Origin: Perca fluviatilis
Taxonomy: Eukaryota > Chordata > Actinopteri > Perciformes > Percidae
Direction: 5' to 3'
Assembly: GCF_010015445.1 (NCBI RefSeq)
Contig: NC_053112.1
Location: 31,158,583-31,222,582 of the forward strand
Length of the DNA stretch: 64,000 bases
The notes below the pieces were generated by a model. It did not search any database. It was not told the origin of the DNA and was given only the letters and a program-made list of their open reading frames with translations. Of the stretch, positions 1 through 55,360 are shown piece by piece. Each line of letters starts with the position of its first letter. The first letter of the stretch is position 1. A program made the position numbers and the translations under genes.

Positions 1-46
1 GTTACCTATGTTATGATTTGATACTATAAATAAAATTGAATTGAAA
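1..46 (+). mobile_element. 3' tail of an L2-type LINE
   Basis: GTTATGATTTGATACTATAA ... AAAATTGAATTGAA matches the end of the L2 copy at 3300-3336 almost base for base. Only the extreme 3' end is in the window. Confidence 0.7.
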
Positions 47-781
47 TTACCAAAAACACCAACTTGAAGTTGAAGCTTTAGTAATGAATGGCATCTTATT
101 GTGCTTTACCAGCACAGTAATATTAAAAAGCATTCAGTCTGTAAGTGAAAAAGATCTACCAATGCAATAACAATATTTCAACCTGTTTTCCATAGAAAAG
201 AACTTGCATATTTGTTGGAGGATTTGATGTCTTTTTAATGAAATACACCTTGAGAGGTTCCACTGATAATTTCTACAATAGATGGCAAACTATTATTTCT
301 TATGCTGAGTAACTTACCTCCATGAACTCAATCTAATTGTTAAAACAGCTAGCCTATTTTTGGTGTCAACAATTCTACTGATTGTCTTAATGTATCTTTT
401 TATCTTGTGATGTGGAAGTCACCAGTCATGTGGTTTAGCGGGTGACGGGTGGGTTGAATGGTTCTGTTGTTGTGAGTGGATGGGTGATAAAAAGGAATTT
501 TAAAGGAAAACATGTTTTTTAATATACATGTATCCAATAGCATAATACGGTCTAATATAAAAAAAAAAATTCTAGTGTCTATATGTTGAAATAAGAAATA
601 ATCTTCTCCACTAGAATAAAAAAAAAGGAAACTTTGATTTACATCACTGTACTAGTGAGTGTACTAGGAAGTGATGAGAACAACATTTTTGCAGTGCTCT
701 TCAGTGTTGCTACTAAACAAAACCGCCACTAATCTCATGCTGGTACCATCAAATACCATCATGACAATGAACTCATTGTAC
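47..781. other. fam13a intron, left edge
   Basis: AT-rich, with short A runs. No exon or repeat recognised apart from the L2 tail at 1-46. Confidence 0.5.
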
Positions 782-43612
<42,831 letters not shown>

Positions 43613-44000
43613 TCTTTCAAAGAAGAAACGCCTGCAGAGGCAAAGATGAGGGGGGAAACTGCTGCTATCTTGCCTCCTCCTCTCCTCACTCTGTTCCAGG
43701 ACACACTCTTGGATTTTGCCCAGTGGTGGGAATCCCTTTCACTTTAAAATTAGCCATCCGAATGCTCCAAAAACCCAACACAGATAATCCACGGCAGCAG
43801 AGAGCGTAAAACAGTGCTGTCAATACCGGCAGACTGTAGCTGTCCAACCCATGAGCACAGATTAGTGATTGTCTCTTTCTCTTCCTCCCTCTTTATTCCT
43901 CTCTCTCCTCCTAGGCTGAAATCTGAGCCAAGCTCTCCCATTGGCTGAGGGGCCTGGTCATGTGATTAAAGGGTTAAAACCCAAAACTTTAAATGTGTGC
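43613..44000 (-). promoter_or_regulatory. putative fam13a 5' UTR and promoter region
   Basis: Immediately upstream of the MGAGAL start codon. Read on the minus strand it holds an inverted CCAAT motif (AGCCAAT, 43946-43940), a CACATG E-box within TCACATGAC (about 43955-43963) and a purine-rich GA tract (about 43860-43920). No clear TATA box. The start of transcription cannot be placed, and part of this may be 5' UTR or a short 5' intron. Confidence 0.35.
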
Positions 44001-44750
44001 CTGTGGCTTCATCTGCCTGCAAGGAGGGAAGAAAAGAGGAGGAGCTTGCAAGCACTGAGGGTTCTGCCTGAAGAGAAACTTAAAGGCATGGGGTTGTCAA
44101 AACTGTAGGAGCACTAAAATAAAAAGAAATATAAGGAAATTTATTTTATTTTTATTTTAAAGAATATAACATGGCTTACCATAAATTAATAACTTGAACA
44201 ATTGCAATGGCATAATAGCATAATTGTAATTATAATGTAATTAGACACTTGAATGAATCTTGAATCTGAAATATAGGAAAGCACAGATAAAGAATTGCAT
44301 AGAAACGTATTGCTCCATTTGCAAAAATGCAGCTCTCTAACTTTAGAGAAAAAATTTAGAATTGTTTGTCTTTATTTTATTTTTTTTAAATATATACTGT
44401 AAAGATTTATGAAATATTAAATAAAAGTTGTTCTGATACCATTTTCTCACTGTCAGAAATAATAAATAATAAACTATAAAGTTTAGGTGTACAACGGCAT
44501 GTTAATGGGACAATAGTCGCTAAGGTACAGCTGTTGTACTCTTGTTACTAGCTTGGGAACATACAGTATGTGTTCCTTTTTGGCCCTCAAAAAGGAACAC
44601 AGTTACCCTACAGGACAGAAATTGACTCCTATTGTACCCCTAGTTCTGCCAGAGAAGATGCCTTATAGCTTAACAGTATCAGTCAGCATACTTCAGCAGT
44701 GAGCAATACTTAATGGTGAACCCTAAATAAAAAGCCACAATGACTTTAAA

Positions 44751-44934
44751 GATTATTTTTTGGGGCTTTTCCCTTTATTAGATAGTGACATTGGATAGAC
44801 AAGAAAGGGGGAGAGAGAGAGGGGATGACACGCAGCAAAGGGCAGCAGGTCGGATTCAAACCCACGCCACAGCAAAGGACTCAGCCTACATGGGGCGCAC
44901 GCTCTTACTGGGTGAGCTAGAGGCCGCCCCAGCT
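44751..44934 (-). mobile_element. tRNA-derived SINE with 14-bp target-site duplication
   Basis: On the minus strand it starts GGCGGCCTCTAGCTCACCC with a tRNA-like A box and has a B box (GGTTTGAATCC). It is flanked by identical 14-base direct repeats, ACAATGACTTTAAA, at 44737-44750 and 44935-44948. The perfect duplication indicates a fairly recent insertion between the ovochymase stop and the fam13a promoter. Relatives lie at 58438-58600 and 20155-20266. Confidence 0.85.
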
Positions 44935-44979
44935 ACAATGACTTTAAACTGAAATTAACAACCATCACTGTCAAAAAGA

Positions 44980-44985
44980 TTTATT
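44980..44985 (-). terminator. polyadenylation signal of the ovochymase-like gene
   Basis: AATAAA on the minus strand, only about 15 bases after the stop codon at 45001. It implies a very short 3' UTR, ending just before or at the SINE at 44751-44934. Confidence 0.55.
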
Positions 44986-45000
44986 TTTAAGATATGAGCT

Positions 45001-45198
45001 TTAGTTGGTTTTGCCACTTTCATATATAAATTTCTTGATGTTGTCATTGATCCAGTCACTGAAGGCAGAGACGCGGGTGAATACTGAGGGTTTCTTGTCT
45101 TTGATGCAGCCCTGCGGTCCAAAGCTGACGACACCATGCACCTCCCAGGTTGTGTTTATCCCAGCGGCCGCACAGGTGAAAGGACCTCCGGAGTCACC
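45001..45198 (-). CDS. ovch1: ovochymase-like, terminal exon: catalytic Ser and stop
   Basis: 198 bases including TAA at 45001-45003; acceptor TCCCGTAG. Reads [51 protein letters not shown], then a short charged tail ending KTN. Ser195 present, Ser226 as in the other copy. This exon corresponds to 49580-49763 but reads to a stop instead of splicing into another CUB. Confidence 0.96.
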   Translation of the reverse strand, partial: GDSGGPFTCAAAGINTTWEVHGVVSFGPQGCIKDKKPSVFTRVSAFSDWINDNIKKFIYESGKTN

Positions 45199-48100
45199 CT
45201 ACGGGAGAGCATGAGAACTAAATCAGCAAAGATTTACTGCACTGGTAAGATGATGCATTGGTGAACATTTAATGTTGACAGCTCACTATAATTCACTGTA
45301 AATGAATCTCTGTGCCCTGAAATTTGTAAAGGTCAATCTTTATAAAAAATGTAACAAAGTTTTCTTCAGGGAGGCTAATGTCACTGTTGTGTTTTAAGAA
45401 GCTCTTTTGACATATAAAAGCCTTATAGTACTGTTCTGAAGTGTTTTTCCTAAATTTCTAATCTTCCCATGTCCCTGCTTGCACATTCCCTCATTATGGC
45501 AAACAAATGATGTTCCTGTGTTCTTTTGTCCAATTATGCCTGAAAACTGGGCAGCCATTTGCGATCAAGGCTGACTGATCACAAACAAAACCGTTTACAT
45601 AAAAGACAACCCAATCATGAAAGGCCAGGACACTAACGTAATGTGTGTGAGAAAAGCATGACGAGAATGTCAATAACTAAAGTACCATCCTTGCCATAAA
45701 ACATCCCAGTGAATCAATTTAAACCGTTTAAAAAAAATGTGGTCTCTCACCTGGCAGGCTGACTTGAGCTCTTCTGGGGACTCATAGCCAGCACAGATCA
45801 TAGAGGGTCTGAGTGTGTCCCACCAGTAAGCAGGCTTACTGCAGGTCTGGAAGTCAACAATAGGAAGGGCTGCCTGATTTAGCTTCTTAGACACTTGGGG
45901 AAACAGGTTACCTAAGATAGTGATGAGTAAAAAGTAAATGTTCATATTGTTGTAGAAGGCATAGACACAGAGATGCACACATTTAAACCAATATAAACAT
46001 CCAACTGTCCTTATCTTTATTAATCAAGCCAAGGCCTCAGCAAGTTTTGTGCACATGCCAGATAGATTTGATAATGTCAGATTTTTTTCAAGTCACAATA
46101 CTCATCATGGAGAACACCAAGCACATTAAAACTAGGGGAATTTTTCAATTGAAATGAAAAACAGTAAAAGTAACAAACAAAAGATAAAGATACTAGTACA
46201 GCTATAGTTACTTGTAGTTCCTGGAGTAGCATTATAACTACAGTTCTTTCACAGGAAACTGAAATGCATGATCACTTCTACCTTTCTCGTCTCCCCAGCC
46301 GGTGACAAAGCAGGGTGTCCCAGCAGCCATCACAGCTCCAGGTTTGGGCAGACAGATGGGGCTGATCTCCCTTGTCATATTGACAGGCTCCGCCAAATGT
46401 ACCAACGCTATGTCATTGGTGATGTCAGTGCGATCCTGCTCGTAAACAAACCCCTCGTGGCGGATGATACCATCTACCTTGTAGCATTTCTCTGCTGAGG
46501 GAACGTCCATGGAGGAGTTCATGTGGTGCTTCCCCAAACACATGCGCCAGTAAGAGGGGTTATTCAGTGGGCTGGAAAGCATGGGAAAAATGTGTGTACA
46601 TTGTCACATTGTCGTTTGGATCATTGTTATGTAAAAATATTAATTATAGCTGCTTTCAAGAACTGAGAGCTTTAAAAATGGCATGTACTAGGTGTTTCTG
46701 TGGTTGTATCTTACAACATGAAACAGTGGGCAGCAGTTAGAATCCAATCTTTGTGAATCAAAGAACCTCCACAACCGTGCATGTAAGGTATGGGAAACAT
46801 TGGTGAAGCCTGGGGAGGAGAAATATACATTTGTACAAAAATAAAAGCTCTCCTCTATGACAGAGAAACAGGAGTTGGCATTACCTGCATTGAGACTTGC
46901 CAGGGCCAGGAGTGGGGGATCGCCTCCTCCCCATTAACCACCCTCGGGGTGGCTGTATTTGGTGTAACTGCTGGGTTTCCACAATTTACTGGCCAGTCTG
47001 GGAAGAGAAAATTATACAATAAGATTATTTTTTAAATAAGCTATAATTTGTTACAATTTATCCAACCTGTATTTAGACAGGTAGCTTCAATGGCAGACTC
47101 AGTTAAAACTTCAAAATCAGAAATCAGGTGTTCCAGTTTCAGATCCATTACAGTTTATTCTAGCCTGGGTGCCAGCCGAATTTAGCCCCGCCCACAAGAT
47201 TTGAGGATGAGTTGAATCTGAGTATGACGACGTCAGGCTAGTTTATTCCATCTAAGGGGAGCAAATTTTTTTTTTTTTATTAATTATTCACCAAGCTCCA
47301 ATTTGAAACTGGGAGCCTCCATGAGATCACCACACACACATTAGAGACATGGCTGCTATGAGCCTACACTCACTGATAGTGACTTTGTCCCAAGGGTTAG
47401 GAGGTGGAGGAGGTAAAGTTGGGATAACACTGGCATCAGTGGTCCAGTAACCACGAAAACCCTTCTGTTGATTGGCTCCGTTACTAAGGAAGCGAATGAT
47501 GACTGTGTTGCTAAGGATGGTGATGTTGGGTGGAGGGGTAAAGCCGCAGAATTGACCTGCAGAACAGACAAGAAATAAAGAGTTTTTTTCACCATTGTGC
47601 AGGCATTGATACTGATAACAACACTAACCTGTACAGGAAATAATAATAATTAGTATAACGAGAGGGGACGGGAGGATCTGTTGTACAATAACCAACCTAG
47701 TGATGTCATGTTTTCTCCATGTAAGATTTCAATGTAGTCCACACAGTTTCCGAACATGTTTACAGCTTGCAGCTCAAAGTGAGTGAAGGCTACAAGGACA
47801 CTTTTTGCTGAAGGAATGGTGATACGCCATGTGCACACAGACTGGGCTTGGTAGTCACTGGGCCAGTTGGGAGAGGTGATTTCACCCTGAGCACTGCTGA
47901 AGCTCCCTCCACATGGAGCTGTGTGTGTAGGATAGGGAAGCGAGAGAGAAAAAAGGAGATGAGAAGATGAGATGCATTAGTTTTGCCTAGAAGCTATTTC
48001 TTTAGTGTTATTTTAGGAACACGTTCCTCCTGTCTTACCCTCTGTAGGGTCCACTGCCCTCCAGGTGGCAGTAAAGCCCGTGTCCACCACCTTGTCATTG

Positions 48101-51100
48101 GAGGAGAAGCTGATGTGAAGAGTGTCTCCATCGCTCACCAGGTCTATAGGGGGTACATGGCTGCAGTGTGTGCCTGAGGAGAAAGAACATGAAGAGAACA
48201 GTTAGGCTGACTTTTCTAAGGTCTGTCATAAGAGCTTGTGTATAACATTATAAGTATATTAACATATTTACTTTTATATTATACATGCACAGCTTATAGG
48301 CATATATAGATCTACTGTAAGGCTGAGACATAGGCTACAAGTGAGACAGCAGTAGGCTCAGAGCTACAACTGCCAGTGTGTTTTATATGCCACTTTAGTG
48401 CTTAGTAAAAATCTGAAGGGAAGCACACATCTGTTCTAGAAAGGTGCAGGCAAACATACAAAAAGAGAATGGGAAAGCTGTACACTCATAATGCCTATGC
48501 AATTATGTATTTCAACTATATAGGCAATTTATGTATGTATACTTTATTTTTTGGGCAGTGGTGGACTAAAGGTTAGAAAAGTGAGCTTGTGACCGGGAGG
48601 TCGTTGGCTCAATCCCCAGACTGACAAGATAAATCTGGTGGGGAAAGTGAAAGAGCAGCACTTGCTCCTCCTTCATTACCACCACTAAAGTGCTCTTGAG
48701 CAAGGCCCTTAAACCCAAGCGCTCTAAGTGCTCAGTGGCCAGCAGATCAGACTGTGATTATACTGGGCAGCTTCCAGGTATGAATGTGTAACTGTGTGAA
48801 TGTGATCAGGGCGTTCCTGCAAAAGAGAGGCTTCCTCTCAGCGAAACTTCCCTGAATAAATAAAGGTTAAAAAAAAATTAGATATATATTTACTTAGACG
48901 ACAAAGGTGACAGACACAAGTTTTAACCATCTTAGCAGCATGGCTACATGGATGGCAAGGTCGGTCGGTCCACTAGCACTTTGGTCCAGGCTAAAATTTG
49001 TCTATCAGATGGATTATCATCACATTTGTAAAGACATTCATGGTCCCCTGAGGGTGAATGCTACTAACGTTGGTGTTTCTCTGACCTTACCTATAGCGCC
49101 ACCATGAGGTTGATATTTGTGGCTCAGAATAAAATAGTAAGTTATTTACACATACTAATAAACTGCAGTAACTGTGACGTAACATAAAGCAAAGTAATCA
49201 CATCAGTGATTGAGCAAATACAGTACATAATCAGCTGAGAGAAAAAGGAGGCAGATATTCACATACCTAGATTTCCTATTCTGTCTGTGAGCCTGACTTT
49301 ATCGTTCATGCACAGCTGACTCTCCTCCAGGGAGAAATTGTGGAAATGGAGGTGGACCAGTTTGCCAAGGGGTGCCTGGATGTTCCACTGGCAGCGGGCT
49401 TTGTTGTTGTAGGTGCCAGGGTAGCCCATAGAGGACACGGTGCCTCCTGTGCCAGTTAAGTCCTTTGGCCCTCCGCAGCCTGATGCTACACAGGGAAGAC
49501 AGAAGGAGAAACCAGCAATAAATTCTGCTTTTGTATCTAATTTAGTTTGTGATGAAAGTGGGACCAGCTGGATTCATACTGTGCTCATTGTAGATGTCTC
49601 TGCGGATGACATTTTTGATCCAGGGGAGGTAGGCAGAGGAGCGGGTGAATACGGAGGGCTTCTTATTCATAATGCATCCAATAGGGCCAAAGCTGGTTAT
49701 ACCATGAACTTCCCAGGGACCACTGGGGCTATCCTGACACACCAGAGGACCACCTGAATCTCCCTGTTAAATTCACAAATCAACATCAAAAACACCATTA
49801 GCATTTCGTTAAATAGCATCTGTGTAAAGTAAAATGCAAAAACATTCATCTCATTAATGATCAGAATGGTGTTAAATCATTGTCATCTATTAGTCCTGTA
49901 CCACTGTAAGACTTGTTTTACTTGACAGACAGACTTGAGCTCATCAGGCAGGGTATAACCACAGCAGATCATGGAGGTCTTGACCTGGAACCACCAATAA
50001 TCCATCCTCTTGCAGGTATCATACGGCACAACAGGCAGGGCGACCTGGTTAAGGGCCTCTGCAACTTTAGCATTCAATGAATCGCCTGATAATCACACAA
50101 AACAATTTATATTGTTACAAAAAAACATCAACTTGACACACTGAGGAGCATAAACACAGGAGGTATTTGCACATTAAGTCCAGCAGAGGGCATGCAAACT
50201 ATGCAACAATTCATTTTCAACTTATTATGTGAGTGTCTCCTGAGGTGGTGTATTATTTTAATTTCAAACATGAAGCAGAAACAGCACCGGTCTCATCTCC
50301 CCAGCCGGTGGCGTAGCACTTCCTGCCCGCGGGTAGGACTTCCTCTTCAGAGGGAAGGCAGGCGTACGAGATCTCATCACTGGGCATCACCTCCCCGTCC
50401 AATCTGACCAGTGCAATGTCAAACTCCACCGTGGGCACTGTGGGATACTTGAAGCCTTCGTGGCGATAGATACCAGACACACTGAAGCAGTATTCACTCG
50501 ACTCTGTGTAGGTCAGGTTGTGTTTGCCGAGGCACATGCGCCAACGCTGCAGCTCATCAGCATAGCTGGGTAGGAAATCAGCAGATTAATCAATAACAAT
50601 ACCTCACAGTTTACAGTAAACACACAGGTCACCTCGAGATAACATTTCATTGGAATTGTACCTCGTACAATTTCATGTGACAAATAAAATGAATTTACAG
50701 TACAGGCCAAAAGTTTGGACCCACCTTCTCATTCAATGCGTTTTTTTTATTTATTTTCATGACTATTTACATTGTAGATTCTCACTGAAGGCATCAAAAC
50801 TATGAACGATGAACACATATGGAATTATGTACTTAACAAAAAAGTGTGAAATAACTGAAAACATGTCTTATATTTTAGATTCTTCAAAGTAGCCACCCTT
50901 TGCTTTTTTTATTAATAAGGGAAAAAATTCCACTAATTAACCCTGACAAGGCACACCTGTGAAGTGAAAACCATTTCAGGTGACTACCTCATGAAGCTCA
51001 TTGAGAGAACACCAAGGGTTTGCAGAGTTATCAAAAAAAGCAAAGGGTGGCTACTTTGAAGAATCTAAAATATAAGACATGTTTTCAATTATTTCACACT

Positions 51101-54100
51101 TTTTTGTTAGTACATAATTCCATATGTGTTCATTCATAGATTTGAAAATGTAAATAACAATGTAAATAGTCATGAAAATAAAGAAACACATTGAATGAGA
51201 AGGTATGTCCAAACTTTTGGCCTGTACTGTATGTATTTATTGATTGATTGATTGAGATACATGTCACTGTTACTGCACCATAGAAAATGACTCTAGTTTT
51301 ACAAAAAACATACATTGATACCATACACAGCTTATTCTGAGTTCTCTGTGGTTCATAACCTTTATACAGCTTTGCTTACAGCAGAACACTATATAGTGCA
51401 CAGGCTCCTCCGTGCACCAGCATCTCTCTCCACTGTAGACCATTAGCCAAGGTGCTGAGGCATCCCTAACAAAGCATTGCTTTGCACTATAATAAGCCCA
51501 TAGAGGTAAAAGCACAGACACCAACAACTTCTTTCTGAGATTATGCAAATGGTATTCCAGGAAGTTTGACAAAACTTTGCAGAAAAAAAGTGTCATTAAA
51601 ATCCAGAATTACTGTACTGTACATAGCAGCTCTTGTTGAACATTTCACTTTCTGAGTTTTTTTTAACATTAATATGAGTTCCCCCAGCCTGCCTATGGTC
51701 CACAAATGGCACATACTAAGGAAAGCTCATTGTGGGACTGGCTCTAGTGGCTGTAATTCTGCACCAAGGCTGAATTTCGGGAAAGAGACTTCAGATACAG
51801 TATTAGGGGACCAATAAGGTCTATATAAAAGCATCCAAAGAGCACCATGTCATGAGACCTTTAAATGACTTTAGCAGCTTCAACTTCAACATTTCTAAAA
51901 TAGCAAAAATACAAAAAATGAATTGTACACGTACTGTATGTAAGAAAGATGAAACAGAATATTTACTTTATGAAGCAGTGGGCAGCTGTAAGTACCCAGT
52001 TCTTATGAATAAGAGTACCACCACAGGTATGGAAGAATGTCGGTTCTGGACGACTGGCCGGCCAGACCTGAAACAAACACACACCGAGAAGCAGAGAAGA
52101 AGTCATTAAAGATATTTGCATACTCATCATTGAAGACACAATTTACTGATCAGTTTTTGAAAGCGTATGCAATCAGTCAATTATTAATATGAGATATAGA
52201 AAGGACAGATGAGGATAGAAAAAAATGACTTGCCCTTTTGTTATCACTGATATTTTATGCTGTAAATTAATCTTTATGTGAATTCTCTACATCTGTTAGT
52301 GCTAGTCTCTTACCTGCATGGACACTTGCCAGGGCCAGGAGTGTGGTGTGGCAGCCTCTCCGTTCACAATGCGTGACACAACAACAGGAGGAATGGCTGG
52401 TTTCCCACATGTACTGGGCCAGTCTAGGAAATAGGAGAAAATAACCATTGTAATCAATCCTGTGTCTGTGCATGTATTCATTTGTTTGGGGTTTTGTTTG
52501 TGTATAAACGAAGCCTGAATATACAGTACATATCTGCAGCTTACAGATAAGCCCGGGTGTTGCAGGGCTTTGAATTACTGGCACTTATGCTGTCATTAAT
52601 ATTTTTTAAATAGTACCATGCTGCTGCTGCTGCAAACAAACTATGGGTCATGAACCAGACTTTAAAGAAAAATCTGTGTTTCCAGGCCAGACTCCTTGAC
52701 AACATCAGTACGCTTAAAGATATACATTTCTTTTGGGTCGTCCAAGGAGTAAATTGTCCCAGTCACTCTTACAGTATCACACATTTTGTCCCTTTATCTC
52801 TCACTCGCTCTCTGTCTTCCTTCGCCCAGCACATAGGGTACCTCTGGTCAGAGGCTGGGTGGAAACAAACCCCCAGAGGCAGCAGAGTCCATCTATAAAA
52901 CTCTATTTCAGCAATTGGCTTGACAGACACCTGGGGCTCATTGCTGAGTGAAGAATGAGGATCGGGTGACAGCCAGCTCGGAAGGAAAGTGAAGCACTAA
53001 GCCACATCACATTGTGTTCTCAGCACATCATGTCACCTTGTTTAACTGCACATCTGGGCGCAGCAAGGGGGAGATGAGATTTGGGGTGTGAAGAAGGGGT
53101 GAGGTTGGAAGGAAGCATGAATTACATGAATATAAGGCAGGCCTCTGAAACTAATGTTTGTTATTGTGACCGGTCATTGCTCTGCTAATCTGAAGACATT
53201 GTATAATATAGCTGGAGAGATCAAGAAACCCAACATATCAAATGTAAATTAGTAGTTCCGTCCATAAAATGTCAAACTGTTAAGAAAAATGACCACTGCA
53301 ATTTCCCAGAATCCCAGGTCATGGCTTAAAGGTCCCATGACATGCTGCTTTTTGGATGCTTTTATATAGACCTTAGTGGTCCTCTAATACTGTATCTGAA
53401 GTCCAATGACTTCCAATGAGGCAACCTGTAGACCGTCCCCCTACAGGTTGTCTCATTGGAACTACAGCTGCAGCTAAAAGTTACATAGTGTTGCTTTAAA
53501 ATGACCTGCTGTGTCCAAACAACAGGCCCAGACTTAAAGTGTACAGTGATATAAAAGTAGCAAATCCTCACATTTGAGTAGCTGAAACTTGCATTTTTTG
53601 TGTTGCATTATCACCTGATAACTGTATTGAATTAATTATTTAAATGGTAGACTAATTGTTTAAATGTTAAAGCTACATTAATACAAATGTTGGGGGAAAT
53701 GTGACAAGCTGAAAACACAACGTCTTGTTGATATTATTGCCCTGTAAAGTTGTTATTGCAAATGTTTCAAATGAAATAGATACTCCACCTATGGTGATGT
53801 TGTCCCAGGGGTTGGGCTGAACAGGTGGCTCAGTGGGAGCAGGCAAACTGTGGTTTGTTGTCCAGTAGGCTCTGAAGCCTTTGGACTCAGTAAACAAGTC
53901 TGTATGGAAACGTATCACCAGCCTACTGCCTCTTGTCTGGATGGTAGGAGGCAGCTCAGTCCCACAAAATGGACCTAAGATGTTAAAAGAATTTTTTGTC
54001 CATGATAAATAAAGTGACACAGATGCTATACAAGTACTATAGTAGATACAGTAACAGTTTTATTCATTTACATTATAATGGGGTCAATAGATACATGAAT

Positions 54101-55326
54101 GGGTCTTGCTTTTCCAATGTGATTAATTATCATGAAAAATATAAATGGTTAAGGAATCATGTAGTAATTCCACAAAGAAACTTACCGTGCATTTGAAGCA
54201 GCGCATTGGTCAAACTATTGATCTCGTACACTTTTATGTTATCATAGCATTTGGATGTGAGGATGTCTTTGGCTTCTAGGTCAAAGTGGGTGAAATACAG
54301 TGTGATATTCTTCCCCAAAGGCAAAGAGATGTTCCACATGCACTCGCTGTTAGCTTTGTAGTTCATAGGCCAGTTCTGGGACTTAATAACTCCCGTTTCC
54401 TCTTTGGAAGACATGCCACAGCCCTGGATTTCTAAAAGAGGAAGAGGGAGTGATTGATGCGTGATCATAATTAGATAAGTGTAGACGAGTTACAGTATCT
54501 GCCTGTGGAAAGAGAGACTCTTGAGGAGTAAATCTCATCATGAAAAAAATTAAACAGAGGTTCATCTAAAGTAGGAGCTTAATCTGTATCTACTTATTTT
54601 TAGTTGTTGCTGATATAAATGCAGTATAAAAAGTAACAAAGAAGCATTTCTGGGCATTAACATGGGCAGTGAAAGTACTCATGTCCTTAATAGAGTTAGT
54701 ATATTTTTCAGGTATTTGTACTTTAATTGTTTTTATGGTCATTTATTGGCTCTGCACTCCCCTACATGTTTTCTACGATAACATTTTTACATACAAAATA
54801 CTCTGTTAATACAAAATGACATGACAATGATATTGTTATACATTAGAATATACAACTGTATAATAGTTGAAGGCTGCACCTTGACCATCAACTACATGAC
54901 AACGCCTGTAACATTTAATATATTTTTCAAAGTTCCATTCTGTTTAATTAGTACTTTTACTCTTGATACACAAATGCATTTTGCTGATAATCACTGTGAA
55001 TTATGCATTTTATTAAAGTCAAAAGCAGGACGTTTTCTTGCAATGGAGTACAATATTTCTACACTGTTTATAAATCTATATCTCTAATATACTTCCTTCA
55101 CCTCTGCACATGGGGTCTGAAGTCAATTGTGTGTGTGATGACGATAAAGAAAAAGATAAAGATGTTTTTATCTTGCTTTTTATGTTTCACACTGTACTCT
55201 GGTCTGTGCTTTCACAGAGTTGAGAGTTCACACTGCTTATGCAATGACTGTGCTGTTTTTGTGAATATGTGACAGAGGAGTGAGATGTTTTATGATTAGC
55301 CTAATGAGGTGTTCAGTGCCTCAGGT

Positions 55327-55360
<34 letters not shown>

